DNA of 64,000 nucleotides from an uncultured Clostridia bacterium (GTDB taxonomy: Bacteria > Bacillota > Clostridia > Oscillospirales > Acutalibacteraceae): NCBI GenBank assembly GCA_944385055.1, contig CALWVT010000004.1, positions 124,001-188,000 of the forward strand. Reading direction: 5' to 3'. This document shows, piece by piece, positions 33,381 through 41,330 of this stretch. Numbering within the stretch: the stretch's first letter is position 1; every line of letters begins with the position of its first letter. The notes below the pieces were generated by a model. It did not search any database. It was not told where the DNA came from and saw only the letters and a list, made by a program, of their open reading frames with translations. A program made the position numbers and the translations under genes.

Positions 33381-35595
33381 CGGTCACCACTTCCCCCGTC
33401 AAAAACGCCGCCAGCCCCGTATACCGCTGTGCGCGGCTGCCGTTTTCCACCATCAGGTGTACGGTCTTCTGCGTGCCGACCAGCACGAGAAGCCTGCGCG
33501 CGCGCGTCACGGCGGTATAGAACAGGTTGCGGTAATACAGCGGCCGCGGGCCCGGATACATCGGCATTACGACCGCGGGGAATTCGCTGCCCTGACTTTT
33601 ATGGACCGTCATCGCGTAGGCGAGCTCGAGCTCTTCGGCTTCTTCCGGCCCATACGTCACGTGCTTGCCGTCCAGATTGACGAGCAAAAGGCCCGCCGCG
33701 CGGTCGATCTCCTCGAGCACGCCGATATCCCCGTTATACACGCCCTCGCCCATCGTGCCGTCCGCCTTCTCCCACGAAAGCGTATAATCATTTTTGGTCT
33801 GCATGACCTTGTCGCCCACCCGGAAAACGCGGCCGCCGATTTTACACGAGGGCTTGTCCTTCTGCGGGGGATTTAAGCGCGATTGCAGCTTCCGGTTTAA
33901 TTCCAGCGTGCCGAGCTCCCCCTTGCGCCCGGGCGCCAGGACCTGGATGTCCGTCATCGGGGAAAAGCCGTAGCTTTTCGGCAGGCGCTTTTCGCACAAA
34001 TCGAGAATCGTCTGCGCAATGTCCTGCGGCTCCGAGCGCTGCAGGAAGAAGAAATCGCCCTTCGTATCGTTTAAGACCGGCATTTCACCGGCGATGATGC
34101 GGTGCGCATTCGTAACGATCCGGCTCTGCCGCGACTGGCGGAACACGTGCTTGAGCTCGACGACCGGCAGCATGCCGGAGGCGATCAGATCCCCCAGGAC
34201 ACTGCCGGCGCCGACGCTCGGCAGCTGGTCGCGGTCGCCGACCAGAATCAGCCGACAGCCCATCGGCAGCGCCCGCAGCACCGCCTCAAACAGAAGCGCA
34301 TCGACCATCGACAGCTCGTCGATCACGAGCGCGTCGCACTCGAGCGGATGGTGCTCGTTGCGCGCAAAGGCCGGCTCGTCGTTTGCGTCCCATTCGGCCT
34401 GTAAAAGGCGGTGCAGCGTTTTTGCCTCCTGCCCCGTCAACTCGCTCATCCGCTTGGCCGCACGGCCGGTGGGCGCGGCCAAAAGCACCTTCTCGCCCTT
34501 CTGCTCCAAAATATGCAAAATGGCGTCGAGCGTCGTGGTCTTGCCGGTGCCGGGGCCGCCGGTCAAAATGACCATGCCGTTTAAAAGCGCCGCCAGGATG
34601 GCCTCGCGCTGTTCGGGCGCATAGGTGACGCCCTGCGCCTTTTCGCGCGCCTGCAGGGCCTGTTCGGCGCCGGAAATGGGCTGGCAGGGGAAGTCGAGCA
34701 TCATCTGCAGGCGGGAAGCCGAAAAGACCTCCGCGTTGTAAAAGCGCGGCAGATAGCAAAACGCGCGGCCGCGGATTTCGCAGCGCTTGAGTTCCCCGGC
34801 CTGCAAAAGCGCCTTCCCCTCCTCCTCGGCGCGCGCCTTTTCGACGCCGAGCATCTGTGCCGCCACGGCCAGGAGTTTCTGTTCCGGCAGGCACGTGTGG
34901 CCGTTTTCGAGGTTATGGCGCAGCACATAGAGCAGCCCCGCGCGCACGCGCGCCGCGTCGTCGGCAGGACGCTCCATCGACGCCGCGATGGCGTCCGCGC
35001 GCTGGAAGGAAAACGAAAGCCCCTCCCGGCACAGGCAGTACGGGTCCGCACGCACGCGGTCCGCAGCCGACGCGCCAAACGCCTCATAGACGCGCATGGC
35101 CTCCTGGGAAGTGATGCCAAAGCTCGAAAGGGCCAGCATCGCCTCGCGGATGCCGGCTTTCCGGCTGTATGCCTCGCTGATGCGCAGCGCCTTTTCCCGG
35201 CTGATGCCGGGGATCTGCGAAAGGCGCTCGGGCTCCTTTTCCAAAACGCTGAGCGTCTCCTCGCCGAATGCCTCGACGAGCCGCCGCGCCGTCGCGCGGC
35301 CGATCCCCTTGACCGCTCCCGAGGACAAATACTGCAGGATTGCCTGGGCCGTTTTGGGCTGTATGAGCGCATAAGTCTCGGCGGCAAACTGCCTGCCAAA
35401 CGACGGATGCTCCGTCCAATGCCCCCAAACGTGGATTTGCCCGCCCGGTTCGGCAAGCGGCATCGTGCCCACCACCGTGAGCAGTGCGCCGCCGGCGCTC
35501 AATTCCAGGACCGTATATCCATTTCGTTCATTGCGGAAAGTGATGCGCTCTACGAGTCCCGTCATTTCCAGCAGCGCCCCCGCCGCTTCCTGCAT
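33367..35595 (-). CDS. recD2: ATP-dependent RecD-like DNA helicase
   Basis: 742 residues of the RecD2 family, a 5'-3' SF1B helicase that works without RecBC. An N-terminal OB-like region (~8-75) is followed by a helix-hairpin-helix block (~90-140, SSGAVKGIGRATARRLVEAFG), then Walker A LTGGPGTGKTTT (~345-356), Walker B LVIDELSMVD, and the C-terminal 2A domain with MTVHKSQGSEFPAV and YTAVTRARRLL. The start ATG has GGAGGAGG upstream. A promoter lies inside the upstream gene. Confidence 0.95.
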   Translation of the reverse strand: MQEAAGALLEMTGLVERITFRNERNGYTVLELSAGGALLTVVGTMPLAEPGGQIHVWGHWTEHPSFGRQFAAETYALIQPKTAQAILQYLSSGAVKGIGRATARRLVEAFGEETLSVLEKEPERLSQIPGISREKALRISEAYSRKAGIREAMLALSSFGITSQEAMRVYEAFGASAADRVRADPYCLCREGLSFSFQRADAIAASMERPADDAARVRAGLLYVLRHNLENGHTCLPEQKLLAVAAQMLGVEKARAEEEGKALLQAGELKRCEIRGRAFCYLPRFYNAEVFSASRLQMMLDFPCQPISGAEQALQAREKAQGVTYAPEQREAILAALLNGMVILTGGPGTGKTTTLDAILHILEQKGEKVLLAAPTGRAAKRMSELTGQEAKTLHRLLQAEWDANDEPAFARNEHHPLECDALVIDELSMVDALLFEAVLRALPMGCRLILVGDRDQLPSVGAGSVLGDLIASGMLPVVELKHVFRQSRQSRIVTNAHRIIAGEMPVLNDTKGDFFFLQRSEPQDIAQTILDLCEKRLPKSYGFSPMTDIQVLAPGRKGELGTLELNRKLQSRLNPPQKDKPSCKIGGRVFRVGDKVMQTKNDYTLSWEKADGTMGEGVYNGDIGVLEEIDRAAGLLLVNLDGKHVTYGPEEAEELELAYAMTVHKSQGSEFPAVVMPMYPGPRPLYYRNLFYTAVTRARRLLVLVGTQKTVHLMVENGSRAQRYTGLAAFLTGEVVTDGEA

Positions 35596-35642
35596 GCCGT
35601 GATGCCTCCTCCTGCCGGCGCACGCGGCGCCCGCCGTTCCAT

Positions 35643-36014
35643 TTACGAATTATTTCTAGTATACTGCACCGATGCCGTCTTTGCAAATGCGCTGTCCGCC
35701 TGGGCGCGTGTGAGCAAAACGGCGCACGGTTCCCGCTCCAACAGCTTTTCGCAAACGGCGCGCGCCTCTGCCGACAGCCCCGCATCGATCAAAAAAAGCT
35801 GCCGGCGCGCATACCGGCCCGGCAGTTCCCGCAGCCGGCACAAGGCGGCGCGCACCTGGAATTCGAGGTCTTCCGTGTCCCGCACCGGCACCGACAGCGT
35901 CAGCACGCCGCCCTGCGCCCCTGTCCGGTACAGCCTTTGCAAAATAAGCCTGCACACGGTGCAGACGCCGACGATTGCAAGCAGGGAAAAAAGCAGCTCG
36001 CCGATTGCCTCCAT
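35643..36014 (-). CDS. Small membrane-anchored protein, unknown
   Basis: 123 residues: an N-terminal transmembrane segment (~7-27), then a soluble, Arg/Glu/Leu-rich C-terminal domain with VQVR-like beta and helix pattern (DTEDLEFQVRAALCRLREL; QLFLIDAGLSAEARAVCEKLLE). I do not recognise the family, though this size and shape is seen in unknown Clostridia proteins near recD2. The start is ATG 36014 with AAGGGGGG upstream; a longer frame runs through the metK terminator. The recD2 promoter lies within the 3' end of this gene. Confidence 0.65.
   Translation of the reverse strand: MEAIGELLFSLLAIVGVCTVCRLILQRLYRTGAQGGVLTLSVPVRDTEDLEFQVRAALCRLRELPGRYARRQLFLIDAGLSAEARAVCEKLLEREPCAVLLTRAQADSAFAKTASVQYTRNNS
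35658..35686 (-). promoter_or_regulatory. Sigma-A promoter of recD2/comF
   Basis: On the minus strand TTGCAA, a 17-base spacer and TATACT, inside the last codons of the upstream small membrane protein gene. Confidence 0.75.
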
Positions 36015-36085
36015 CTTCGGTCCCCCCTTTTCGCCAGCGTATGCGCCCGCCCGCAAAAGGGTTCCTTCCCGACCCCTATCAAAAC

Positions 36086-36118
36086 AAAAAGCCCGCAGCG
36101 GGGTTCCCGTGCGGACTT
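36086..36118 (-). terminator. Terminator of metK
   Basis: On the minus strand AGTCCGCA pairs with TGCGGGCT, with inner GGG/CCC pairing, followed by TTTTTG. Confidence 0.75.
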
Positions 36119-36142
36119 TCCGAATCCATTCCAAAGCCGTTT

Positions 36143-37327
36143 TTATTCGGCCAGCGCTTTTTTAAGTTCCTCGGTGCGGTTCGTCTGCTCCCACGAAACG
36201 CCGAGATCCTCGCGGCCCATATGGCCATAGCTCGCGAGCTGGCGGTAAATCGGGCGGCGCAGGTCGAGGTCGCGGATGATCGCGGACGGACGCAGGTCAA
36301 AGACCTTCTCCACCGCGGCGGCAAGCTGGTCGTTCGAATACTGCGACGTGCCGAACGCATCGACCATGATCGAAACCGGGTGCGCGACGCCGATCGCGTA
36401 CGCGAGCTGGACTTCGCACTTCTTCGCGAGGCCCGCCGCAACGATGTTCTTCGCAACCCAGCGCGCCGCATACGCCGCGGAACGGTCGACCTTCGTCGGG
36501 TCCTTGCCGGAGAACGCGCCGCCGCCGTGACGGCCGTAGCCGCCGTACGTGTCGACGATGATCTTGCGGCCGGTCAGGCCGCTGTCGCCGACCGGGCCGC
36601 CGATGACGAAGCGGCCGGTGGGGTTGACATAGTACTTCGTGTTCTCGTCGAGCCATTTGGCGGGGATCGTCGTCTTGATGACCTTCTCGATCATATCCTT
36701 GCGGATCTGCTCAAGCGAGACGTCCTCGTCGTGCTGCGTGGAGATGACAACCGCGTCCACGCGCACCGGCGTGTCGCCGTCGTATTCGACCGTGACCTGC
36801 GTCTTGCCGTCCGGACGCAGATAGGAAAGCGTACCGTCCTTGCGCACGGCCGCGAGCTTCTTCGCGAGCTTGTGGGCAAGCGCGATGGCCAGCGGCATCT
36901 TTTCCGGCGTCTCGTCGCACGCGAAGCCGAACATCATGCCCTGGTCGCCGGCGCCGATCTGGTCGTCGGCGTCGGAAGCGCCGTTCTGCGCCTCATAGGA
37001 CTTGTTGACGCCCATCGCAATATCCGGCGACTGCGCGTCGATGGCGGTCAAGACGCCGCAGGTGTTGCCGTCGAAGCCGTAAGCCGGGTTGTCGTAGCCG
37101 ATGTCCTTAATGACCTGACGCGCAATTGCCGGGATATCCACGTAGCAATTCGTCGAAATCTCGCCCATCACATGGACAACCCCCGTGCAGGCCGTGACCT
37201 CGCACGCGACATGGGCGTTCGGGTCCTTCGAAAGGATGTCGTCGAGCACAGCGTCCGCAATCTGGTCGCAGACTTTATCGGGATGCCCTTCCGTCACCGA
37301 TTCCGATGTGAAAAGATGTTTCGCCAT
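36143..37327 (-). CDS. metK: S-adenosylmethionine synthetase
   Basis: 394 residues, normal for MetK, which makes SAM from methionine and ATP. The signature motifs are present: [24 protein letters not shown] at the N-terminus (His and Asp for ATP/Mg), [10 protein letters not shown] near residue 120, and the [23 protein letters not shown] loop. The start ATG has AGGAGGTAGC upstream. Expression is controlled by a SAM-I riboswitch in the leader, giving feedback by the product. Confidence 0.98.
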   Translation of the reverse strand: MAKHLFTSESVTEGHPDKVCDQIADAVLDDILSKDPNAHVACEVTACTGVVHVMGEISTNCYVDIPAIARQVIKDIGYDNPAYGFDGNTCGVLTAIDAQSPDIAMGVNKSYEAQNGASDADDQIGAGDQGMMFGFACDETPEKMPLAIALAHKLAKKLAAVRKDGTLSYLRPDGKTQVTVEYDGDTPVRVDAVVISTQHDEDVSLEQIRKDMIEKVIKTTIPAKWLDENTKYYVNPTGRFVIGGPVGDSGLTGRKIIVDTYGGYGRHGGGAFSGKDPTKVDRSAAYAARWVAKNIVAAGLAKKCEVQLAYAIGVAHPVSIMVDAFGTSQYSNDQLAAAVEKVFDLRPSAIIRDLDLRRPIYRQLASYGHMGREDLGVSWEQTNRTEELKKALAE

Positions 37328-37366
37328 AAAACGCTACCTCCTAAAATTCCCCCAACTCCCCTTTTC

Positions 37367-37401
37367 AAAAGAAAACGCCGTCCGGCAAAACCGGACAGCG
37401 T
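37367..37401 (-). terminator. Riboswitch-controlled terminator of metK
   Basis: On the minus strand CGCTGTCCGG and CCGGACGGCG form the stem, followed by TTTTCTTTT. It lies between the SAM aptamer and the metK ribosome-binding site. Confidence 0.9.
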
Positions 37402-37411
37402 CTTAAAATCG

Positions 37412-37525
37412 TTGCTGATACCTCATCTGCCGGTTTCACCGCAGGACTTGGCACCTTGCCTTGCCGCCAAGGCAGGTTGCCGGACATCATCGGGCCTGTT
37501 CCCTCCGTCGCTCTGGATAAGGGTG
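37412..37525 (-). promoter_or_regulatory. SAM-I (S-box) riboswitch upstream of metK
   Basis: On the minus strand the leader contains the S-box core in order: CTTATCCAGAG, GGAGGGA, GGCCCGATGA, CCGGCAACC, AAGGTGCCAA and GATGAGG. These are the conserved elements of the four-way junction SAM-I aptamer. It precedes a terminator hairpin, so SAM binding would favour termination. Confidence 0.95.
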
Positions 37526-37561
37526 AGTATGAGCTTTTTTGCTTTTTGATTGTACAAGCGC

Positions 37562-37590
37562 AGTATAGCATGCGGACCGCGGCCTGTAAA
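37562..37590 (-). promoter_or_regulatory. Sigma-A promoter of metK
   Basis: On the minus strand TTTACA, a 17-base spacer and TATACT, about 37 bases upstream of the aptamer. Confidence 0.8.
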
Positions 37591-37666
37591 TAAACAAAAA
37601 ACGCAATTTGTCAAAATTTGCGACACTTCTTTTGAAATAGAAAAGGCCGCGCATCGGTCTGTGGAT

Positions 37667-38302
37667 TTACGCCCGTTTCCCGTGTAAAAGCGGGCTGACG
37701 TGTTTATACAAAATGAAGACCAAGATGCTGACCAAAACGCCCTTGAGGAGATTTAACGGTGTCGTGGCGAAGAACACGAAGGTCGGCAGATCCACGATGT
37801 TCGCGTTGAGTTCGGTGCCCATCGCGATGATCTGGTCGAGCGGCAGATGGAACGCCACCGCATAGACCGGCAGCAGCACCGCCGCATTTAAAAGGCCGCC
37901 GATGACCGTCATGACCGCCGTGCCCACCGCCATGCCGGCAACGGCATGTGCGCGGTTCTTCTTTGACCGGTACAGCACGGCCGCCGGCACGACAAATGCA
38001 CAGCCGATCAGGAAATTCGCGAGATCCCCGACGCCGGCCGTCTGCGTGCCCGCAAAGAGCATGTGCAAAACGACTTTGATGGCCTCAATCAAAACCCCCG
38101 CCATCGGCCCGATTGCGAAACCGCCGAGCAGGACCGGCACTTCGCTGAAGTCGAGCTTGTAGAACGGCGGCAGAAACGGCAGTGGAAACTCCAGCGTCAT
38201 CAAGACGGTGGCCAACGCACCGAGCACGCCGATCACGGCGACATTGCGCGCCGAAAACAGGCGCCCGCGGACTTTTGGATTCAGAATCTGTTCGTTTGTC
38301 AT
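37667..38302 (-). CDS. ribU: Riboflavin ECF transporter substrate-binding (S) component
   Basis: 211 residues with six hydrophobic segments. The N-terminal region reads RNVAVIGVLGALATVLMTLEFPLPF, typical of the ECF S-component fold (with the Ala-motif helix that binds the shared energising module). The FMN riboswitch directly upstream identifies the substrate as riboflavin or FMN. No ecfA or ecfT is nearby, so the shared module is elsewhere. The start is ATG 38302 with GGGGGA 7 bases upstream; an ATG at 38323 lacks a Shine-Dalgarno. Confidence 0.92.
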   Translation of the reverse strand: MTNEQILNPKVRGRLFSARNVAVIGVLGALATVLMTLEFPLPFLPPFYKLDFSEVPVLLGGFAIGPMAGVLIEAIKVVLHMLFAGTQTAGVGDLANFLIGCAFVVPAAVLYRSKKNRAHAVAGMAVGTAVMTVIGGLLNAAVLLPVYAVAFHLPLDQIIAMGTELNANIVDLPTFVFFATTPLNLLKGVLVSILVFILYKHVSPLLHGKRA

Positions 38303-38332
38303 TCTTGGTTCCCCCAGAGACATGGAAAGGAT

Positions 38333-38370
38333 TTAAAAAAGCGTCCCGGCGCAAAAAGACGTCGGGACGC
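38333..38370 (-). terminator. Riboswitch-controlled terminator of ribU
   Basis: On the minus strand GCGTCCCG and CGGGACGC pair at the ends of a 30-base hairpin, followed by seven Ts, between the FMN aptamer and ribU. Confidence 0.9.
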
Positions 38371-38383
38371 AATTTTATTCCAC

Positions 38384-38515
38384 ATCTTCTACCATCCGGA
38401 CTATACCGTCGGCACCGGAATCTCACCGGACTCCTGCGGCTAACCAACCGCTCGCGGGCTCACGGCCAAAAGCCGCATTACCGCCGGTGGGGAATTGCAC
38501 CCCGCCCCGAAGAAT
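38384..38515 (-). promoter_or_regulatory. FMN riboswitch (RFN element) upstream of ribU
   Basis: On the minus strand the RFN core is present in order: ATTCTTCGGGGC, ATTCCCCACCGGCGGTAAT, GCCCGCGAGCG, GGTGAGATTCCGGTGCCGAC, then GGTATAGTCCGGATG and AGAAGAT. These match the six-helix FMN aptamer. It precedes a terminator and ribU. Confidence 0.96.
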
Positions 38516-38535
38516 TGATTCAGTTTCCGTTTTTG

Positions 38536-38564
38536 ATTATAGCAGGGCCGCGCATCCTTGTCAA
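38536..38564 (-). promoter_or_regulatory. Sigma-A promoter of the FMN-riboswitch/ribU unit
   Basis: On the minus strand TTGACA, a 17-base spacer and TATAAT, both perfect. The -35 overlaps the stop codon of the upstream CapA-like gene. Confidence 0.85.
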
Positions 38565-39841
38565 GACCAATCCTGATATTGCGCCGGGATGCTCTGCTCG
38601 ACGACGCTTTTTGCGTAATCGGGCGTAAACTGGCCGCCTGTGCGGCTCCACGTGCGGCTCTGCTGGGCCATTTCGAGCGTAAAGTCCTTCAGCCACACGA
38701 CGTGGATATTCTCGCCGCCTTCCTCATAATACGTGACGATGGGCTGGAAGCGCATGCCCTGGTAGACCGCCTTGCCGCTCTCGTCGCGCGCGTAGGTAAT
38801 GGACAGCAAACCGCTGACGAGGTTCCACGGGTCATACTGCGTGGAAATCAAATTGCCGAACGCGTAGATGACCGGGCACGTTGCGCCGTCGCTCGCGCGC
38901 GTGAGCGTCGTTAACTCCTGCAGCGCATGCGGGTGGTTGCCGAAAATGACGTCCGCGCCCCAGTCGACCATCTGCTGGGCAAGCGTTGTCTGCGCGTCGG
39001 TCAGCTCAAACGTATCCTCCGTGCCCCAATGGGCGGAAACGACGACGATATCTGCCTGGGCCTTTGCCGCCTTGATTAAGCGCTCGATCGTGTCCGTCTC
39101 GCTCGTATAGAGGATGCAAAGCGGGGAATCCGCGGGCAGCGTATAGCCGTTTGTCATCTCGGTCACCGCCAAATAGGCCACTTTAAAGCCGTTTTTCTCG
39201 ACGATGTGCGGCGTTTCGAGGTCCGCTTCGTCTTCGTAGGCGCCGACCTGCAGAATGCCGGGCTGCGTTTTCCAATAATCGATCGTCGCCTGCAGACCGG
39301 ACGCCCCCTGGTCGAGCATATGGTTATTCGCCTCGCTGATTACGTCGAAACCCGTATCGACGAGCGCCTCGCACATTTCGGGCGCCGCGTTGAACAGCGG
39401 GTAGCCGGACGGCTCCACACTCGGGTCACAGGGCATCTCCTGGTTGACGAACGCCAGGTCCGCCGCCTCGACCGTCGGTTTAATCTGTGTATAGATCGGC
39501 TGAAAATCGTAGCCCGAGTCCGTCTTACACGCGTCAAGCATCGGCGAATGCTGCATATTGTCGCCCGCGCCGAGCAGCGTAATCTCCTGCGGCGCCGCCG
39601 GTGTGGAAGAAATACTTGCTTCCCCGCTTTCCTGCCGCGGCGCAGACGGCTGCGAAGCGGCGCTCCCCGCGCCCGCAAACGGCAGCTCCATGCCGGAATT
39701 TGTCAGCAGCAAGGCCGCGCAGAGCACAACCACCACGGGGATCGCGACAACCCCCAGCAAAAGGGTCCTGCCGCTGCCGCGGCGCCTTCTGCGCTTCCTG
39801 CGGCGCTGCCGCGGCTGTTCGTACCGATTTCTCTGCCCCAT
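38561..39841 (-). CDS. CapA-family (PgsA-like) metallophosphatase-fold protein
   Basis: About 426 residues: a strongly basic N-terminus (Arg-rich), one transmembrane segment (~27-47), a Ser/Pro linker, then the CapA domain related to calcineurin-type phosphoesterases. Visible metal-binding motifs are LLGAGDNMQHSP, NQEMP, EANNHMLDQG, SAHWGTED and GNHPHALQ. The domain is named for poly-gamma-glutamate/capsule synthesis; in this setting it is a membrane-anchored envelope enzyme of unknown substrate. The start ATG 39841 is favoured by AGGGG upstream; ATG 39865 is possible. Confidence 0.88.
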   Translation of the reverse strand: MGQRNRYEQPRQRRRKRRRRRGSGRTLLLGVVAIPVVVVLCAALLLTNSGMELPFAGAGSAASQPSAPRQESGEASISSTPAAPQEITLLGAGDNMQHSPMLDACKTDSGYDFQPIYTQIKPTVEAADLAFVNQEMPCDPSVEPSGYPLFNAAPEMCEALVDTGFDVISEANNHMLDQGASGLQATIDYWKTQPGILQVGAYEDEADLETPHIVEKNGFKVAYLAVTEMTNGYTLPADSPLCILYTSETDTIERLIKAAKAQADIVVVSAHWGTEDTFELTDAQTTLAQQMVDWGADVIFGNHPHALQELTTLTRASDGATCPVIYAFGNLISTQYDPWNLVSGLLSITYARDESGKAVYQGMRFQPIVTYYEEGGENIHVVWLKDFTLEMAQQSRTWSRTGGQFTPDYAKSVVEQSIPAQYQDWS

Positions 39842-39915
39842 TTTCCTGACCCCTCTCTTTTTCATCCGGCCAAACGCACCTGCATCGCATTCGACCGTTT
39901 TTGCAGTCTCTTTCT

Positions 39916-39944
39916 AGTATAACAGAAAACTGTGCCGCCGCCAA
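39916..39944 (-). promoter_or_regulatory. Promoter of the CapA-like gene
   Basis: On the minus strand TTGGCG, a 17-base spacer and TATACT preceded by TGT. Confidence 0.65.
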
Positions 39945-39946
39945 GC

Positions 39947-39980
39947 AAAAAGGCCCCGCCTCCCGAAAGAGGCAGGGCCT
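39947..39980 (-). terminator. Terminator of tuf
   Basis: On the minus strand AAGGCCCTGCCTC and GAGGCGGGGCCTT pair around a CTTTCGG loop, followed by a T run. Confidence 0.85.
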
Positions 39981-40021
39981 TCTCAATTCAAATCAAAGCG
40001 CCAAAATCGAGCGGGTAAAAA

Positions 40022-41224
40022 TTACTCGAAGATCTTGGAAACAACGCCGGAACCGACGGTGTGGCCGCCCTCACGGATGGAGAAGCGCAGGCCTTCCTCG
40101 ATTGCGATCGGGGCGATCAGTTCGACGTCCATCTCGACGTTATCGCCAGGCATGCACATTTCCGTGCCTTCCGGCAGGTGGATGACACCCGTGACGTCGG
40201 TGGTGCGGAAATAGAACTGCGGACGATAGTTGTTGAAGAACGGGGTATGACGGCCGCCTTCATCCTTGGTCAGGACGTAAACCTGGCCGCGGAACTTCGT
40301 GTGCGGATGAATCGTGCCCGGCTTGGACAGAACCTGGCCGCGCTCGATGTCGTCACGCTGAATGCCGCGCAGCAGAACGCCGATGTTGTCGCCAGCCTCT
40401 GCGAAGTCCAGCGTCTTGCGGAACATTTCGAGGCCCGTGATAACGCTCTTCTTGCGCTCGTCGGTCAGGCCGATGATCTCGACTTCGTCGCCGATCTTCG
40501 CCATGCCGCGCTCCACACGACCGGTCGCGACGGTGCCGCGGCCCGTGATCGTGAAGACGTCTTCAACAGGCATCAGGAAGGGCAGGTCGGACTTGCGGTC
40601 CGGCGTCGGGATATAGGAGTCGACAGCGTCCATCAGTTCGAGGATGCACTTGTACTCCGGCGCGTTCGGGTCCTTGGACGTGGACTCGAGAGCCTGGAGA
40701 GCGGAGCCGCGGATAATCGGCGTGTCATCGCCCGGGAAGTCGTACTCGTTGAGCAGCTCGCGGATTTCCATCTCGACCAAATCGAGCAGTTCCGGATCGT
40801 CAACCTGGTCGACTTTGTTCATGAACACGACGATATACGGCACGCCGACCTGACGGGCAAGCAGGATGTGCTCGCGGGTCTGCGGCATCGGGCCGTCCGC
40901 AGCGGAAACGACCAGGATGGCACCGTCCATCTGCGCAGCGCCGGTGATCATGTTCTTGACATAGTCAGCGTGGCCGGGGCAGTCAACGTGTGCATAGTGG
41001 CGGTTCTTCGTCTGATACTCAACGTGAGCGGTGTTGATCGTGATGCCGCGCTCGCGCTCTTCCGGCGCCTTATCGATGTTTGCGTAATCGACAAACTCCG
41101 CGTCGCCTTCGAGGTTCAGAACCTTCGTGATCGCAGCGGTCAGGGTCGTCTTACCATGGTCAACGTGGCCAATGGTACCAATGTTTACGTGGGGCTTGGA
41201 ACGGTCAAATTTTTCCTTCGCCAT
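40022..41224 (-). CDS. tuf: Elongation factor Tu
   Basis: 400 residues. The GTPase that carries aminoacyl-tRNA to the ribosome. G1 GHVDHGKT, G3 DCPGHADY, G4 NKVD and the C-terminal domains 2 and 3 ([24 protein letters not shown]) are intact. It is separated from fusA by 106 bases containing its own promoter, so it can be expressed above the level of the rest of the operon. The single copy ends in a terminator; the S10 operon does not follow here. Confidence 0.99.
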   Translation of the reverse strand: MAKEKFDRSKPHVNIGTIGHVDHGKTTLTAAITKVLNLEGDAEFVDYANIDKAPEERERGITINTAHVEYQTKNRHYAHVDCPGHADYVKNMITGAAQMDGAILVVSAADGPMPQTREHILLARQVGVPYIVVFMNKVDQVDDPELLDLVEMEIRELLNEYDFPGDDTPIIRGSALQALESTSKDPNAPEYKCILELMDAVDSYIPTPDRKSDLPFLMPVEDVFTITGRGTVATGRVERGMAKIGDEVEIIGLTDERKKSVITGLEMFRKTLDFAEAGDNIGVLLRGIQRDDIERGQVLSKPGTIHPHTKFRGQVYVLTKDEGGRHTPFFNNYRPQFYFRTTDVTGVIHLPEGTEMCMPGDNVEMDVELIAPIAIEEGLRFSIREGGHTVGSGVVSKIFE

Positions 41225-41279
41225 GGGAATGTTCCTCCTTTATTTTGCGTAAATCGTTTATCGCACTGATTCGGATTCT

Positions 41280-41308
41280 ATTTTAGCAAGAACAGACGGA
41301 AAAATCAA
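41280..41308 (-). promoter_or_regulatory. Sigma-A promoter of tuf
   Basis: On the minus strand TTGATT, a 17-base spacer and TAAAAT preceded by TGC, ~55 bases upstream of the start. Confidence 0.75.
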
Positions 41309-41330
41309 GCACAATCGCGTAAATCGCGCA

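Noticed and set aside
35975-37549. Plus-strand frame of 524 residues opposite metK and its riboswitch
   Set aside because: Crosses a promoter, an aptamer and a terminator on the other strand; composition is that of a shadow frame.
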